46,021 nt of DNA from Planctomycetes bacterium GWF2_42_9 (GTDB lineage Bacteria > Planctomycetota > Phycisphaerae > Sedimentisphaerales > UBA12454): the NCBI GenBank assembly GCA_001825675.1, contig MHYA01000039.1, positions 1 through 46,021 of the forward strand. The letters run 5' to 3'. Under the pieces are notes generated by a model. That model made no database searches. It was not told the origin of the DNA and saw only the letters and a program-made list of their open reading frames with translations. Below are positions 1-7,145 of this stretch, one piece after another (the first letter of the stretch is position 1; each line of letters starts with the position of its first letter). The translations under genes and the position numbers were made by a program.

Positions 1-32
1 CCCATTGGACCTGTTCTATCACCACCTGGCAT
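1..32 (-). CDS. DUF5320-type small protein, N-terminus only (cut by window edge)
   Basis: A minus-strand ATG at 32-30 opens MPGGDRTGPMG and continues off the window. An AGGA-type ribosome binding site lies about 7 bases upstream. This opening is typical of short Gly/Met/Cys-rich DUF5320 proteins, which usually sit beside NifX/NifB-domain proteins and MRP/NBP35-type ATPases in anaerobes. It follows the CGGC gene on the same strand and is probably the last visible gene of that operon. Only about ten residues are visible, so the call rests on the N-terminal signature and the neighbours. Confidence 0.5.
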   Translation of the reverse strand, partial: MPGGDRTGPM

Positions 33-59
33 AATATGTTCCTTTCAAAATAAATATTC

Positions 60-392
60 TTAATGAGTATATTCAATTACTTCTGCTGTCGAACCTATTG
101 CTCTGATTATCGCTTCTTTCATATCTTTGTAATGCGGACAGGGAAAACCATACGGCGTACCCTTAGCAATACAAGACGTAAGAGCAATCGCATCGGCACC
201 GCGTTCAATCATTTGTTTGGCCCTTGACACAGCTCTCTTGCCCGGACAACCTCCACAGCTAACGAATCCGATCACCTCCATCGGCCCTGTTTTTTCAAAA
301 GCTAATTTCCCTTGAGATGCAACTTTAAAATCGGTTGTACCGCTGCATACATCTTCAGTTTGCTGACACCGTATTATTCCAACTTTTTTCAT
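60..392 (-). CDS. CGGC-domain putative metal-binding protein
   Basis: A 110-residue soluble protein with a central Cys-Gly-Gly-Cys motif (about residues 46-49) and further cysteines at about 9, 16, 74 and 85. This pattern defines the CGGC domain family, presumed to bind metal or an Fe-S cluster; no reaction is established. The length fits the family. It lies downstream of the DUF89 and NifX-type genes on the same strand, with short gaps, and is probably transcribed with them from the sigma-54 promoter at about 2140. The family assignment is firm; the role in cofactor handling is inferred from neighbours. Confidence 0.8.
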   Translation of the reverse strand: MKKVGIIRCQQTEDVCSGTTDFKVASQGKLAFEKTGPMEVIGFVSCGGCPGKRAVSRAKQMIERGADAIALTSCIAKGTPYGFPCPHYKDMKEAIIRAIGSTAEVIEYTH

Positions 393-456
393 TACTATAT
401 TACCTCACTAATTTATTGTTAATATCATTCTGCTTCTTACAAATTACTTTATTCAC

Positions 457-1314
457 TTAAGCTTTTGATTTCTGCAAGATCATATGTCCGATTTCGCAGC
501 CGATATCTCTGGCGATAACCGGGCATTTAGCTTTAAGTATGAAATAGATATTTTGCCTTACACGGCTTAACGTTTCATAGTTGCCCTGTCCCTTGGAGAT
601 AATTAAATCTGCTTTTTTAAAACGTTCCTGAAAATATTTCGAGCAGCTTTCCAAAATTGTCCCCGGTGCGTCATCACCGTTGTCGATTACTTTTACAATG
701 TCAGTCAATCCGGCTGCACGCGAATCGTCAATGGTTGCATCATTAATAACAGCCGAACCTTTTACTACAAAAGTTATCTTGTCCGCTCCGATTTGTTCGA
801 TAAGAAATCTGTCAAAGACAATCTCACCAGCGTTATCGGCAAGATATAAAATATCTTTTGCGTTCTCTGCTTCTGTTTTAAAACGTCCTATTTCAGTCGC
901 ATCAAAAGAATCAATCAAAGCATTATTTATTACACATTCTGCTTCCGGCAGCCCCAGAGAAGATATAACCCCAAGGTCTATTATGTTACCTGCAATCGCC
1001 AAACGAATCGCCGCTTCAAAAGGTTTTTCTGAATTGGCGATCAGATCCTTAAACTTTGGAAAAAGGCTCAATGCAAATTCATTGAAATGCTGCTTTTTCT
1101 GTTTATATGGGTCATCGTTTTTGACAAGTGTTCTGATTTTCCTATGAATTATTTGAGCCATTGCCGGCGGACTACTGCAAAAATCCATCTTACCTGCCAA
1201 ATCAAGAGCATGATGTATAATTTGTTCCTGCACCTTTTGGTTGTCAGTTGCAAGCTTAACAGCATCCAGTGATTGACGAATAAAACAAGGAATACAATCT
1301 AAATACGTCTGCAT
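457..1314 (-). CDS. DUF89 / ARMT1-like protein (putative damage-control phosphatase)
   Basis: A 285-residue protein of the DUF89 family. The N-terminus has the family CxxC (DCIPCFIRQ, C7 and C10). Mid-protein it has DNAGEIVFD, which supplies the metal-binding Asp/Asn of the active site. Near the C-terminus it has KGQGNYE and DIGCEIGHM. Characterised members are metal-dependent phosphatases acting on damaged phospho-metabolites; the prokaryotic CxxC subgroup is often found with redox or cofactor genes. It is 17 bases downstream of the 120-aa NifX-type gene and upstream of the CGGC gene, so it probably belongs to the same operon. The substrate is unknown. Confidence 0.85.
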   Translation of the reverse strand: MQTYLDCIPCFIRQSLDAVKLATDNQKVQEQIIHHALDLAGKMDFCSSPPAMAQIIHRKIRTLVKNDDPYKQKKQHFNEFALSLFPKFKDLIANSEKPFEAAIRLAIAGNIIDLGVISSLGLPEAECVINNALIDSFDATEIGRFKTEAENAKDILYLADNAGEIVFDRFLIEQIGADKITFVVKGSAVINDATIDDSRAAGLTDIVKVIDNGDDAPGTILESCSKYFQERFKKADLIISKGQGNYETLSRVRQNIYFILKAKCPVIARDIGCEIGHMILQKSKA

Positions 1315-1331
1315 TTCACAATCCTATATTT

Positions 1332-1694
1332 TTAAACCCAATGTCCTTCGACATTGGCATTATCTGCTTCTTTTAGTTTGCCGCCTTTAAAGGACTCAAT
1401 CGCTTCCAAAACAGTTTGGTTTTCTGAAAGAAATATTTTCACACCAGCGGCACTAAGCGTTTTATATGCATTTGGCCCTACGTTGCCGGTTATGACAGCT
1501 TCAACGGCGAGATTAGCAACGTTACGCCCGGTTTGGATCCCTGCTCCTTGTGCAGCGTTTAGATTTAAGGTGTTATCATTGATAGTGAAATTTCCTGTTT
1601 CAGTATCAACTACAATTATATATTTTGCCCTTCCAAATCGCGGGTCAACCTGACTTGTCAAATCTTTTTCAACTGCTGTTACTGCAACTTTCAT
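1332..1694 (-). CDS. NifX/NifB-domain protein (dinitrogenase Fe-Mo cofactor biosynthesis family)
   Basis: A 120-residue single-domain protein. The N-terminus (MKVAVTAVEKDLTSQVDPRFGRA) and the GIQTGRNVANLAVEAVITGNVGPNA core are typical of the NifX/NifB C-terminal fold, and the tail ends in the common EGHWV. Small stand-alone members in anaerobes include the orange protein (Orp) family, which binds Mo-Cu-S clusters, and other metallocluster carriers. No nif structural genes are visible, so nitrogen fixation is not implied. It follows the second NifX-type gene by 17 bases and is the second gene of the sigma-54 operon. Confidence 0.88.
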   Translation of the reverse strand: MKVAVTAVEKDLTSQVDPRFGRAKYIIVVDTETGNFTINDNTLNLNAAQGAGIQTGRNVANLAVEAVITGNVGPNAYKTLSAAGVKIFLSENQTVLEAIESFKGGKLKEADNANVEGHWV

Positions 1695-1711
1695 TTTCTA
1701 TTTCCTTTTAA

Positions 1712-2119
1712 TCAATTGCGAATATCATTATTCATTCTTCTGCCGCATCTGCCCCTCCGTTTTCCAAAGCAATTGCGAGCACCTTTCCAGCATCCCGGCA
1801 TGGCATACTTCGGCAAACTTAATTTTCCAGCTCTATATGCTGCAAGTATCTGCTCGGTCGAACCAGTTACAAATGGCAAGACATCGATCCCTGAACCGCT
1901 TATCGTATAAGTCAACGACTTGGAAATTGCTCCGCATATAATTACACTTACTCCGAGTCTTCTCAATATCGCAGCTCTTTCAGGTACACTTTGTTCGCCA
2001 AGAAATACTTCATTGCGGCTTTTTTCCGCACCGTTTTCCAACTCAACAAGAAGTAACTTTTCGGCAAAGTCGAATACGGTTGAAACATTATCCTGACAAA
2101 TTGGTATAGCTACTTTCAT
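1712..2119 (-). CDS. NifX/NifB-domain protein with basic, Cys-containing tail
   Basis: A 135-residue member of the same fold. It begins MKVAIPICQDNVSTVFDFAEKLLLVELENG, carries VIICGAISKSL and GIDVLPFVTGSTEQILAAY, and ends in an Arg/Lys-rich tail with three cysteines (GCWKGARNC...GRCGRR) that could bind metal or nucleic acid. It is the first gene after the sigma-54 promoter. Its ATG lies only about 3-4 bases past the predicted transcription start and has no Shine-Dalgarno, so translation may be near-leaderless. The start agrees with the usual family N-terminus. Probably a metallocluster carrier or scaffold; the ligand is unknown. Confidence 0.85.
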   Translation of the reverse strand: MKVAIPICQDNVSTVFDFAEKLLLVELENGAEKSRNEVFLGEQSVPERAAILRRLGVSVIICGAISKSLTYTISGSGIDVLPFVTGSTEQILAAYRAGKLSLPKYAMPGCWKGARNCFGKRRGRCGRRMNNDIRN

Positions 2120-2132
2120 AAATAACTAAATT

Positions 2133-2149
2133 AGCAAGGCGTATGCCGA
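2133..2149 (-). promoter_or_regulatory. sigma-54 (-24/-12) promoter for the NifX operon
   Basis: Read on the minus strand, the sequence is T-CGGCAT-acgcc-TTGCT. The GG (2147-2146) and GC (2135-2134) have the 12-base register of the sigma-54 consensus TGGCAC-N5-TTGC. A sigma-54 activator gene lies directly upstream, and paired palindromes are placed like enhancer sites. Predicted +1 is near 2123-2122. Confidence 0.72.
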
Positions 2150-2247
2150 AATCCTCACAAAAAAAAGCACTTAGGCTATAACCACTGCAAATGCAATATG
2201 TTAAGAAATTTAAAAATTGTTCTAAACAAAGAATCAAGTTTGGAAAG

Positions 2248-2262
2248 ATTGCATAATGCAAT
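2248..2262. promoter_or_regulatory. Upstream activating palindrome 1 (ATTGCATAATGCAAT)
   Basis: A 15-bp inverted repeat with 6-bp arms ATTGCA/TGCAAT around a 3-bp centre. It lies about 120 bp upstream of the -12 element and shares both arms with a second copy. It is probably a binding site for the adjacent sigma-54 activator. Confidence 0.65.
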
Positions 2263-2280
2263 AACACCCATATTTACAGC

Positions 2281-2295
2281 ATTGCAAAATGCAAT
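2281..2295. promoter_or_regulatory. Upstream activating palindrome 2 (ATTGCAAAATGCAAT)
   Basis: A second 15-bp site with the same ATTGCA/TGCAAT arms. Its centre is 33 bp from the first, about three helical turns, so both sites face the same side of the DNA, as expected for cooperative activator binding. A weaker partial copy with a 2-bp centre is at about 2186-2197. Confidence 0.65.
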
Positions 2296-2339
2296 TATAG
2301 ATTCTAATATGAAAGACTCCCCCCAGAGAGGTTTTTATA

Positions 2340-3671
2340 TCAGAAATTGATCTTCAGCGATTTCATTTTACGAAACAGTGTGCTTTTATCTATTCCAAGT
2401 TCTTTTGCAGCCATACTGCGATTGCCATTGTTTCTGCGTAGAGCCTGTTCGATCATTATTGATTCCATTTGTTTGATGGTTCTGAATTTTCCCACATCGA
2501 TGGATCGCCCAGAAGAGGCTTTTAAAACAGATGTCGGCAGATATTTCGCTTCTATAATACTTCCATTGCAAAGAACAAAACAATGTTCAAGAATGTTCTC
2601 AAGTTCTCGAATATTACCTGGAAAATCATAGCTCAATAAAGCTGCCATTGCATCATCGCTTAGGCAGCATATATTTTTATTATAAATTTTGTTAAATCGG
2701 TTTATGAAATGGTCAATCAAAATTGGAATATCTTCACTTCGTTCATTTAATAACGGCAAAGATATTTTCACGACATTTATGCGATAATATAAATCGCTTC
2801 GGAATTTATTCTGTTCAGATAGTTCTGCTAAATTTTTATTCGTTGCGGTAATAATACGCACATCTGCTTTTAGAGAAGATACAGCGCCAACCGGTTCATA
2901 AGTTTTTTCCTGAAGCACGCGCAGAAGTTTAACCTGGACAGATGACGATATATCTCCAATTTCATCCAAAAAAAGTGTGCCACCCTCCGCGAGAGCAAAA
3001 CGTCCCGGCTTATCTTTTTTCGCATCTGTAAACGCTCCGGCTTTGTAGCCGAACAATTCCGATTCCAATAAAGTATCAGGCAGAGCACTGCAATTAACGG
3101 CTATGAAAGGTTTTTTTCTGCGAGGACTTAAATTGTGAATAGCCCTTGCGAACAACTCTTTACCGGTTCCTGTTTTCCCTTCAATGAGGACAGAACAATC
3201 GCTTTCAGCTATTTGAGGGAGAATATCGAAAAGCTCCTGAATTTTATGATTCCTGCTGATAATGTCTTCACAGCTATACTGTTTCTGAACTTTTTTCCGC
3301 AATTCTTCAACAACAGTCATATCACGAAATGTTTCGACTCCGCCGATTGTTTTGCCATTTTCATCTTTAAGCAAAGCCGTTGAGATCGTGATTGCTTTTC
3401 GTTCACCTTTTGCATCTACAATATGAACCGGTTTGTTTATAACTGGCTTGCCAGTTGTCATCGTATGACGTAAAGCACAGTCCGTTTCACAAACATCTGC
3501 ACGCAATATATCTTTACAGGTTTGACCTACCGCATTTTCGCGTAGTATTCCAGTAATCTGTTCAGCTGCCTTATTGAATGAGGTAATTCGCCAATTCTCA
3601 TCTATGGTGAATACACCATCAGCGATGCTGCCCAGGATAATATCTGTTTTTTCGTATGAATTAAGACTCAT
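2340..3671 (-). CDS. PAS-AAA+-Fis sigma-54-dependent transcriptional activator
   Basis: A 443-residue enhancer-binding protein. Residues 1 to about 115 form a PAS domain containing C52, C61 and C65 (C-x8-C-x3-C), which could sense redox or metal. The AAA+ domain has Walker A GKTGTGKE (165-172), the sigma-54 contact loop GAFTDA (212-217) and Walker B GGTLFLDEIGD (230-240). The C-terminus has a Fis-type helix-turn-helix (NRSMAAKELGIDKSTLFRKM). It lies immediately upstream of the NifX operon, whose promoter is sigma-54 type with paired palindromes, so it is the likely cognate activator. The nearest described parallel is the Orp cluster regulator of Desulfovibrio. The signal sensed is unknown. 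Confidence 0.9.
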   Translation of the reverse strand: MSLNSYEKTDIILGSIADGVFTIDENWRITSFNKAAEQITGILRENAVGQTCKDILRADVCETDCALRHTMTTGKPVINKPVHIVDAKGERKAITISTALLKDENGKTIGGVETFRDMTVVEELRKKVQKQYSCEDIISRNHKIQELFDILPQIAESDCSVLIEGKTGTGKELFARAIHNLSPRRKKPFIAVNCSALPDTLLESELFGYKAGAFTDAKKDKPGRFALAEGGTLFLDEIGDISSSVQVKLLRVLQEKTYEPVGAVSSLKADVRIITATNKNLAELSEQNKFRSDLYYRINVVKISLPLLNERSEDIPILIDHFINRFNKIYNKNICCLSDDAMAALLSYDFPGNIRELENILEHCFVLCNGSIIEAKYLPTSVLKASSGRSIDVGKFRTIKQMESIMIEQALRRNNGNRSMAAKELGIDKSTLFRKMKSLKINF

Positions 3672-3677
3672 ATCATA

Positions 3678-3706
3678 AGTATAATTAACATTGATATTGT
3701 TTACAA
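3678..3706 (-). promoter_or_regulatory. Sigma-70-type promoter of the sigma-54 activator gene
   Basis: Read on the minus strand: TTGTAA, a 17-bp spacer, then TATACT. The predicted transcription start falls on the ATG at 3671, which implies a leaderless mRNA or a start codon further downstream. Confidence 0.45.
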
Positions 3707-4002
3707 TTCATAATATTGTTGGCAAATAATTTATACCACCCGCACTTTCGGATACTGACGCTTTTTTGTAAGTATACTGATTCATCTTCAGACTTCATTA
3801 AACAAGAGCCATCTAAAAAGCGTTTCTGTACCGCCTAAACTTATTATCTATCTTATGTTGGACGGCTCTTAAATAGCGTGGAAGCCTATTAAAATGGCAG
3901 GAGCCCTTTCCTGCCTTTTGCACCAAAATACATCTTGTTTGTTACGAAATAATTTTACAATACACAAAGTTATACAATTTTCAGCAATCCGGCAATTTCC
4001 AC
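3707..4002. other. Intergenic stretch with a possible small structured RNA
   Basis: The 416-bp gap between the activator and the dockerin gene holds no convincing ORF. It contains complementary arms AAGAGCC (3804-3810) and GGCTCTT (3864-3870), followed by the terminator-like hairpin at 3896-3919. This could be a small RNA of roughly 130 nt read left to right, or the eroded 3' end of a lost gene. I see a TATACT at 3773-3778 but no good -35 for it. Confidence 0.25.
3896..3919 (+). terminator. Terminator-like hairpin without an obvious upstream gene
   Basis: Stem GGCAGGA (3896-3902), 6-base loop, stem TCCTGCC (3909-3915), then four T. A 7-bp GC-rich stem with a short U tract suggests a plus-strand intrinsic terminator. 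It ends no visible CDS. Confidence 0.45.
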
Positions 4003-4053
4003 TTGCATTACACGCGTTGAAGCGTTATCATTGTATTGATGAAGCGTTTCAAC
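4003..4053 (+). promoter_or_regulatory. Promoter with two LacI-type operators (dockerin gene)
   Basis: TTGCAT (4003-4008), 17-bp spacer, TATCAT (4026-4031). One copy of the operator motif (GTTGAAGCGTTATCA, 4016-4030) lies between and over the core elements. A second (GATGAAGCGTTTCAAC, 4038-4053) covers the transcription start. This is the only promoter in the set with two sites; centre spacing is about 22 bp. Confidence 0.65.
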
Positions 4054-4087
4054 ACTAAATGTTGTTCCCAATCTTTAGGAGGGTATT

Positions 4088-5836
4088 ATGAATTTTAAAG
4101 GAAGAACACTATTGCCAGTACTGGCCATCCTGACAACAGCAACTTTATGTTTTGCTGAAACAGTATTTGAACAGTTCAAGCCAGATTCAACATTAACAAA
4201 AGTCGTCGAACCCAACAGCAGCGCATCATTTACTTACAGCCCTGAAGGTTATGTGGCTTGCACAGTGAGACGAAGCAATTTAGGGGGTACAGCGGCAAAA
4301 TACTACAAACCACTTAGTCAAAAATATTATATGCCGGACATAAACAATATTGCTACCACTACCGATTTATGGTTTGGATTCGATTTCAAATATGACCCAG
4401 GTTCAGCGGGAGTCGCTGCTGGATATATCGGCATCTTTAACAGTGCCGCAAGCAACACAACCGTAAGTCCTGCACAGCTAAATTGTATCGGTCTAATGCC
4501 GTATGATCTGGACAAATTTACCTTAAGAGCAGAAAAGAACGCGGCTAACGGCACTAGTTCTTTAACAGAAACAGGTTTAGGTTCTGTAATCAATGCTGCC
4601 GATTCATTCAGATGCAAAGTTCACGTTTATATGAGCGGCAACGATTCTTTGGCAGATGTCACAATTTATTCGGTTAACTCATCAAATCAGACGACACTTG
4701 TTTCATCCTTAACCGGTGCTAATATAGCAGTCGGCACAAACTTCTGGTCAGGCGTAAACGCTATCGGCGTTCGCAATATCGCTGGTTCCGACAGCACAAG
4801 CAAGTCTGTTTTCTATGTAGATAATATGTATTTTTCAACAACGGGCGAAATGGCAAATGCGAGCATTCCAACCCCTAACTGGCTTATCCCGGATGATCCA
4901 ACAACACTCACAGTTGATGATTTGTATTTCAGCCAATCGTTCCGTCCCGATCCTGTGGTCGACAATGATTGGTCGATGATTTACCAGGATTTAAGCGGTT
5001 CAGGTTTTGGCTACGATCCGAATGGATTTTATTTATGTGCAACCCGAAGAAAAAGCGATGATAATTCCGTAGCAGCACTTTATAAGCCGCTTGGTTTAAA
5101 ACTTTACGAACCATTTAATTCTAACGGCTTTAAATTCTGGTCAGCGGATGAAATTTGGTATGGATTCGATTATCAATATGTCAGCGGCACAACTGCTGCG
5201 ACATTCACCATTGGCTTATTCAACTCCGAATCTACGAACAAAGTCGGCCAAAACTGCCTTGGTTTGGAATTTCATAGCTATACAACCGTTGCAATGCGCA
5301 TCATCGGCAATACAACATGGGCAAATATTTATATGATAGAACCGACCGCTGGAAGTTACTCACAAACCTACGGCTCTTACCGATTCTACGTAAAAATCTA
5401 TGCTGACAAACTCGCGGACAAAACATTCGCCGATGTTGAATGCTACAGGTTTGATGAATTCGGAACCCTTTCCGCAACTCCTGAATTTATCACAACTGGA
5501 ATTCTCGTAGCTGACGGCACTCTTGGAAGTCCTCAAAAATTCCTTAACGGTTTTGATTGGTTTGGCGTAAGAAACAACAGCGGTGCAAACAGCACTGCTA
5601 CCAGATTTAACGTTGATAATATGTATATTTCAACCGAAGGTACAAAAGAGTTTCCGCCGCCAAGCTGGTTAATTTCCGATGCCGATTTGAACCATGATAA
5701 AGTAGTAAACATTTTGGATTTGAGCGTAATGGCAGCGAATTGGCTGTCGGATATAAATCTCAACGGAGACATTAACAACAGCGGCAGAGTAGAATTCGTT
5801 GATTTCGGAATGTTTGCGGATATATGGGCACAATAA
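4088..5836 (+). CDS. Secreted protein: two copies of a shared ~230-aa domain plus dockerin tail
   Basis: A 582-residue exported protein. Residues 1-23 are a signal peptide ending CFA. Two homologous domains follow (about 25-260 and 284-525). Each runs from an Arg-rich strand through KPLxxK(Y/L)Y and (L/I)W(F/Y)GFD(F/Y) to DNMY(F/I)ST and ends in a PxWLI segment. Residues about 531-582 form a type I dockerin: two calcium-loop repeats, DLNHDKVVNILDLSVMAANWL and DINNSGRVEFVDFGMFADIW. No catalytic motif is recognised; the domains look like beta-sandwiches and may bind glycan. An AGGAGGG ribosome site (4077-4083) fixes the start. The promoter carries two LacI-type operators, so it is probably induced with the rest of the locus. 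Confidence 0.75.
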   Translation: MNFKGRTLLPVLAILTTATLCFAETVFEQFKPDSTLTKVVEPNSSASFTYSPEGYVACTVRRSNLGGTAAKYYKPLSQKYYMPDINNIATTTDLWFGFDFKYDPGSAGVAAGYIGIFNSAASNTTVSPAQLNCIGLMPYDLDKFTLRAEKNAANGTSSLTETGLGSVINAADSFRCKVHVYMSGNDSLADVTIYSVNSSNQTTLVSSLTGANIAVGTNFWSGVNAIGVRNIAGSDSTSKSVFYVDNMYFSTTGEMANASIPTPNWLIPDDPTTLTVDDLYFSQSFRPDPVVDNDWSMIYQDLSGSGFGYDPNGFYLCATRRKSDDNSVAALYKPLGLKLYEPFNSNGFKFWSADEIWYGFDYQYVSGTTAATFTIGLFNSESTNKVGQNCLGLEFHSYTTVAMRIIGNTTWANIYMIEPTAGSYSQTYGSYRFYVKIYADKLADKTFADVECYRFDEFGTLSATPEFITTGILVADGTLGSPQKFLNGFDWFGVRNNSGANSTATRFNVDNMYISTEGTKEFPPPSWLISDADLNHDKVVNILDLSVMAANWLSDINLNGDINNSGRVEFVDFGMFADIWAQ

Positions 5837-5852
5837 AAAGTATCCTTTTTTG

Positions 5853-5881
5853 CAGGACGGCTGAAATTATCGGCCGTCCTG
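5853..5881 (+). terminator. Stem-loop after the dockerin gene
   Basis: A 9-bp perfect stem CAGGACGGC/GCCGTCCTG with an 11-base loop, 17 bases after the stop codon. No clear T tract follows, so it may act as a 3' stabiliser or a weak terminator. Confidence 0.5.
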
Positions 5882-5941
5882 TATTTGAAAAATAAATATC
5901 ATCATCTTTGAGTAATTAATAAATTTTTAGCACTAATTCTA

Positions 5942-5992
5942 TTGACCGGCTTTCGGTATTATGCTATAAATAAGAAGCTGAATCGCTTCAAC
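5942..5992 (+). promoter_or_regulatory. Promoter and LacI-type operator (PEP-CTERM gene)
   Basis: TTGACC (5942-5947), 17-bp spacer, TATAAA (5965-5970), then the operator copy GCTGAATCGCTTCAAC (5977-5992) over the predicted transcription start. The layout matches the other sites of this regulon. Confidence 0.7.
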
Positions 5993-6037
5993 ACCTATTT
6001 TTAACTGGAAGAAGTATTTTTTTGGAGGTATGAGAAA

Positions 6038-6922
6038 ATGAAGAACAAATTATCCACCCTAACACTTGTATTGCTTGTAGTTGCCACAGCCGCACAGGCG
6101 TACACCGTTCAACAAAATTTCAATTCAGACCCTTGGAGCAATGGCTGGAGTAAAACAGAGACCGCTTCGACAATGTTTATGTACAACACGACAAACAACG
6201 TCAGCGGCACAGCAGGCTACATTGACTGCACGGTTTCCCGCAGCACATCTGCTATGGGCATTGCTTACATTCCACTTGGCCAAACTTATTATATGCCAAA
6301 CGGCCAAAACGGATCAGCTACCACAAACGATCTTTGGGTCGGCTTTGATTTACAGTTCGGCGGCGGCACTTATTCAACACAGCAAGTCAGCATAGGTCTT
6401 GTCAACAGCGCACAGACTTTCAGCGACAGCGCAACACAGAACTCTCTGGGCCTTGATCTTTGCAAAACTGCCAGCGGAATGCGTATTCGCTCTGAAACAA
6501 TAAACGGTACTGGCGGATATGTCGGGACATCAACAAACACAACTTATGCAACAATCGCAGACACCGCAACACGTCGTTACCAGGTACATTATTACCTCTC
6601 AGGCGGGAAAGTTTATGCCGATATAAAAGTCGGGACTTTTGACGCCGCAACAGGCCTATTCACAGCCAATGTTTTTACACAGAATGGCATTCAGCTTTAT
6701 GACAGCGCTGTAAGCTGGGACACTGTTGGTATGAACGCACTCGGCATTAAAAATCTTTATATGAGCACAGGCACATCAAAAGCTGTAAAATTCGTTATCG
6801 ATAATATGTATTTTTCAAGCGATAGCGAACAGTTTATGGATGTACCAGCCTGGGTAGTTCCAGAACCTGCGACAATCGCTATTCTTGCTTTGGGCGGTTT
6901 ACTGTTTAGACGTAAAAACTAA
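6038..6922 (+). CDS. PEP-CTERM surface protein carrying the shared ~230-aa domain
   Basis: A 294-residue exported protein. The signal peptide ends at AQA (about residue 21). Residues about 22-270 are one copy of the domain found twice in the preceding dockerin protein: IPLGQTYYMP, LWVGFDLQF, NALGIKN, DNMYFSS, then a PxWVV segment. The C-terminus is a PEP-CTERM signal: VPEPATIAILALGGLLFRRKN, that is VPEP, one hydrophobic helix and a basic end. Proteins with this tail are processed by an exosortase and exported to the surface or matrix. GGAGG at 6024-6028 fixes the start. It is followed by a strong terminator and so is a monocistron under its own operator. No catalytic residues are recognised. 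Confidence 0.82.
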   Translation: MKNKLSTLTLVLLVVATAAQAYTVQQNFNSDPWSNGWSKTETASTMFMYNTTNNVSGTAGYIDCTVSRSTSAMGIAYIPLGQTYYMPNGQNGSATTNDLWVGFDLQFGGGTYSTQQVSIGLVNSAQTFSDSATQNSLGLDLCKTASGMRIRSETINGTGGYVGTSTNTTYATIADTATRRYQVHYYLSGGKVYADIKVGTFDAATGLFTANVFTQNGIQLYDSAVSWDTVGMNALGIKNLYMSTGTSKAVKFVIDNMYFSSDSEQFMDVPAWVVPEPATIAILALGGLLFRRKN

Positions 6923-6943
6923 ATTGCAAAAAAAAATAAGATT

Positions 6944-6972
6944 GAGGCGGAAAATATTCCGCCTCTTTTTTT
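6944..6972 (+). terminator. Intrinsic terminator after the PEP-CTERM gene
   Basis: A 9-bp stem GAGGCGGAA/TTCCGCCTC, loop AATA, followed by seven T. A textbook Rho-independent terminator 22 bases after the stop. Confidence 0.9.
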
Positions 6973-7075
6973 AGACTATTGTTGATAAAAGCAATTCATT
7001 ATATATAATTAAGCGTTGTTTCAAAAGTACCTAATAAACAAATGTTACTATTTGAAGATTTTTAGTGAAATATCC

Positions 7076-7126
7076 TTGCAATAAAACATTAAACAATATA
7101 AAATAACGGTGTTGAAACGAATCAAC
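7076..7126 (+). promoter_or_regulatory. Promoter and LacI-type operator of the LacI gene (autoregulation)
   Basis: TTGCAA (7076-7081), 17-bp spacer, TAAAAT (7099-7104), then GTTGAAACGAATCAAC (7111-7126) over the start of transcription, 19 bp before the regulator ATG. The regulator carries the same motif as the structural genes, which points to it as the binding protein and to autoregulation. Confidence 0.65.
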
Positions 7127-7145
7127 TACTCATTAAGGGTTTGTT

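Noticed and set aside
680-1147. Open frame of 155 codons on the plus strand opposite the DUF89 gene
   Set aside because: Antisense to a well-recognised family member, with no start signals of its own.
1332-2119. Evidence of nitrogen fixation
   Set aside because: NifX/NifB-domain proteins alone do not imply nitrogenase; no nifHDK or other nif genes are visible.
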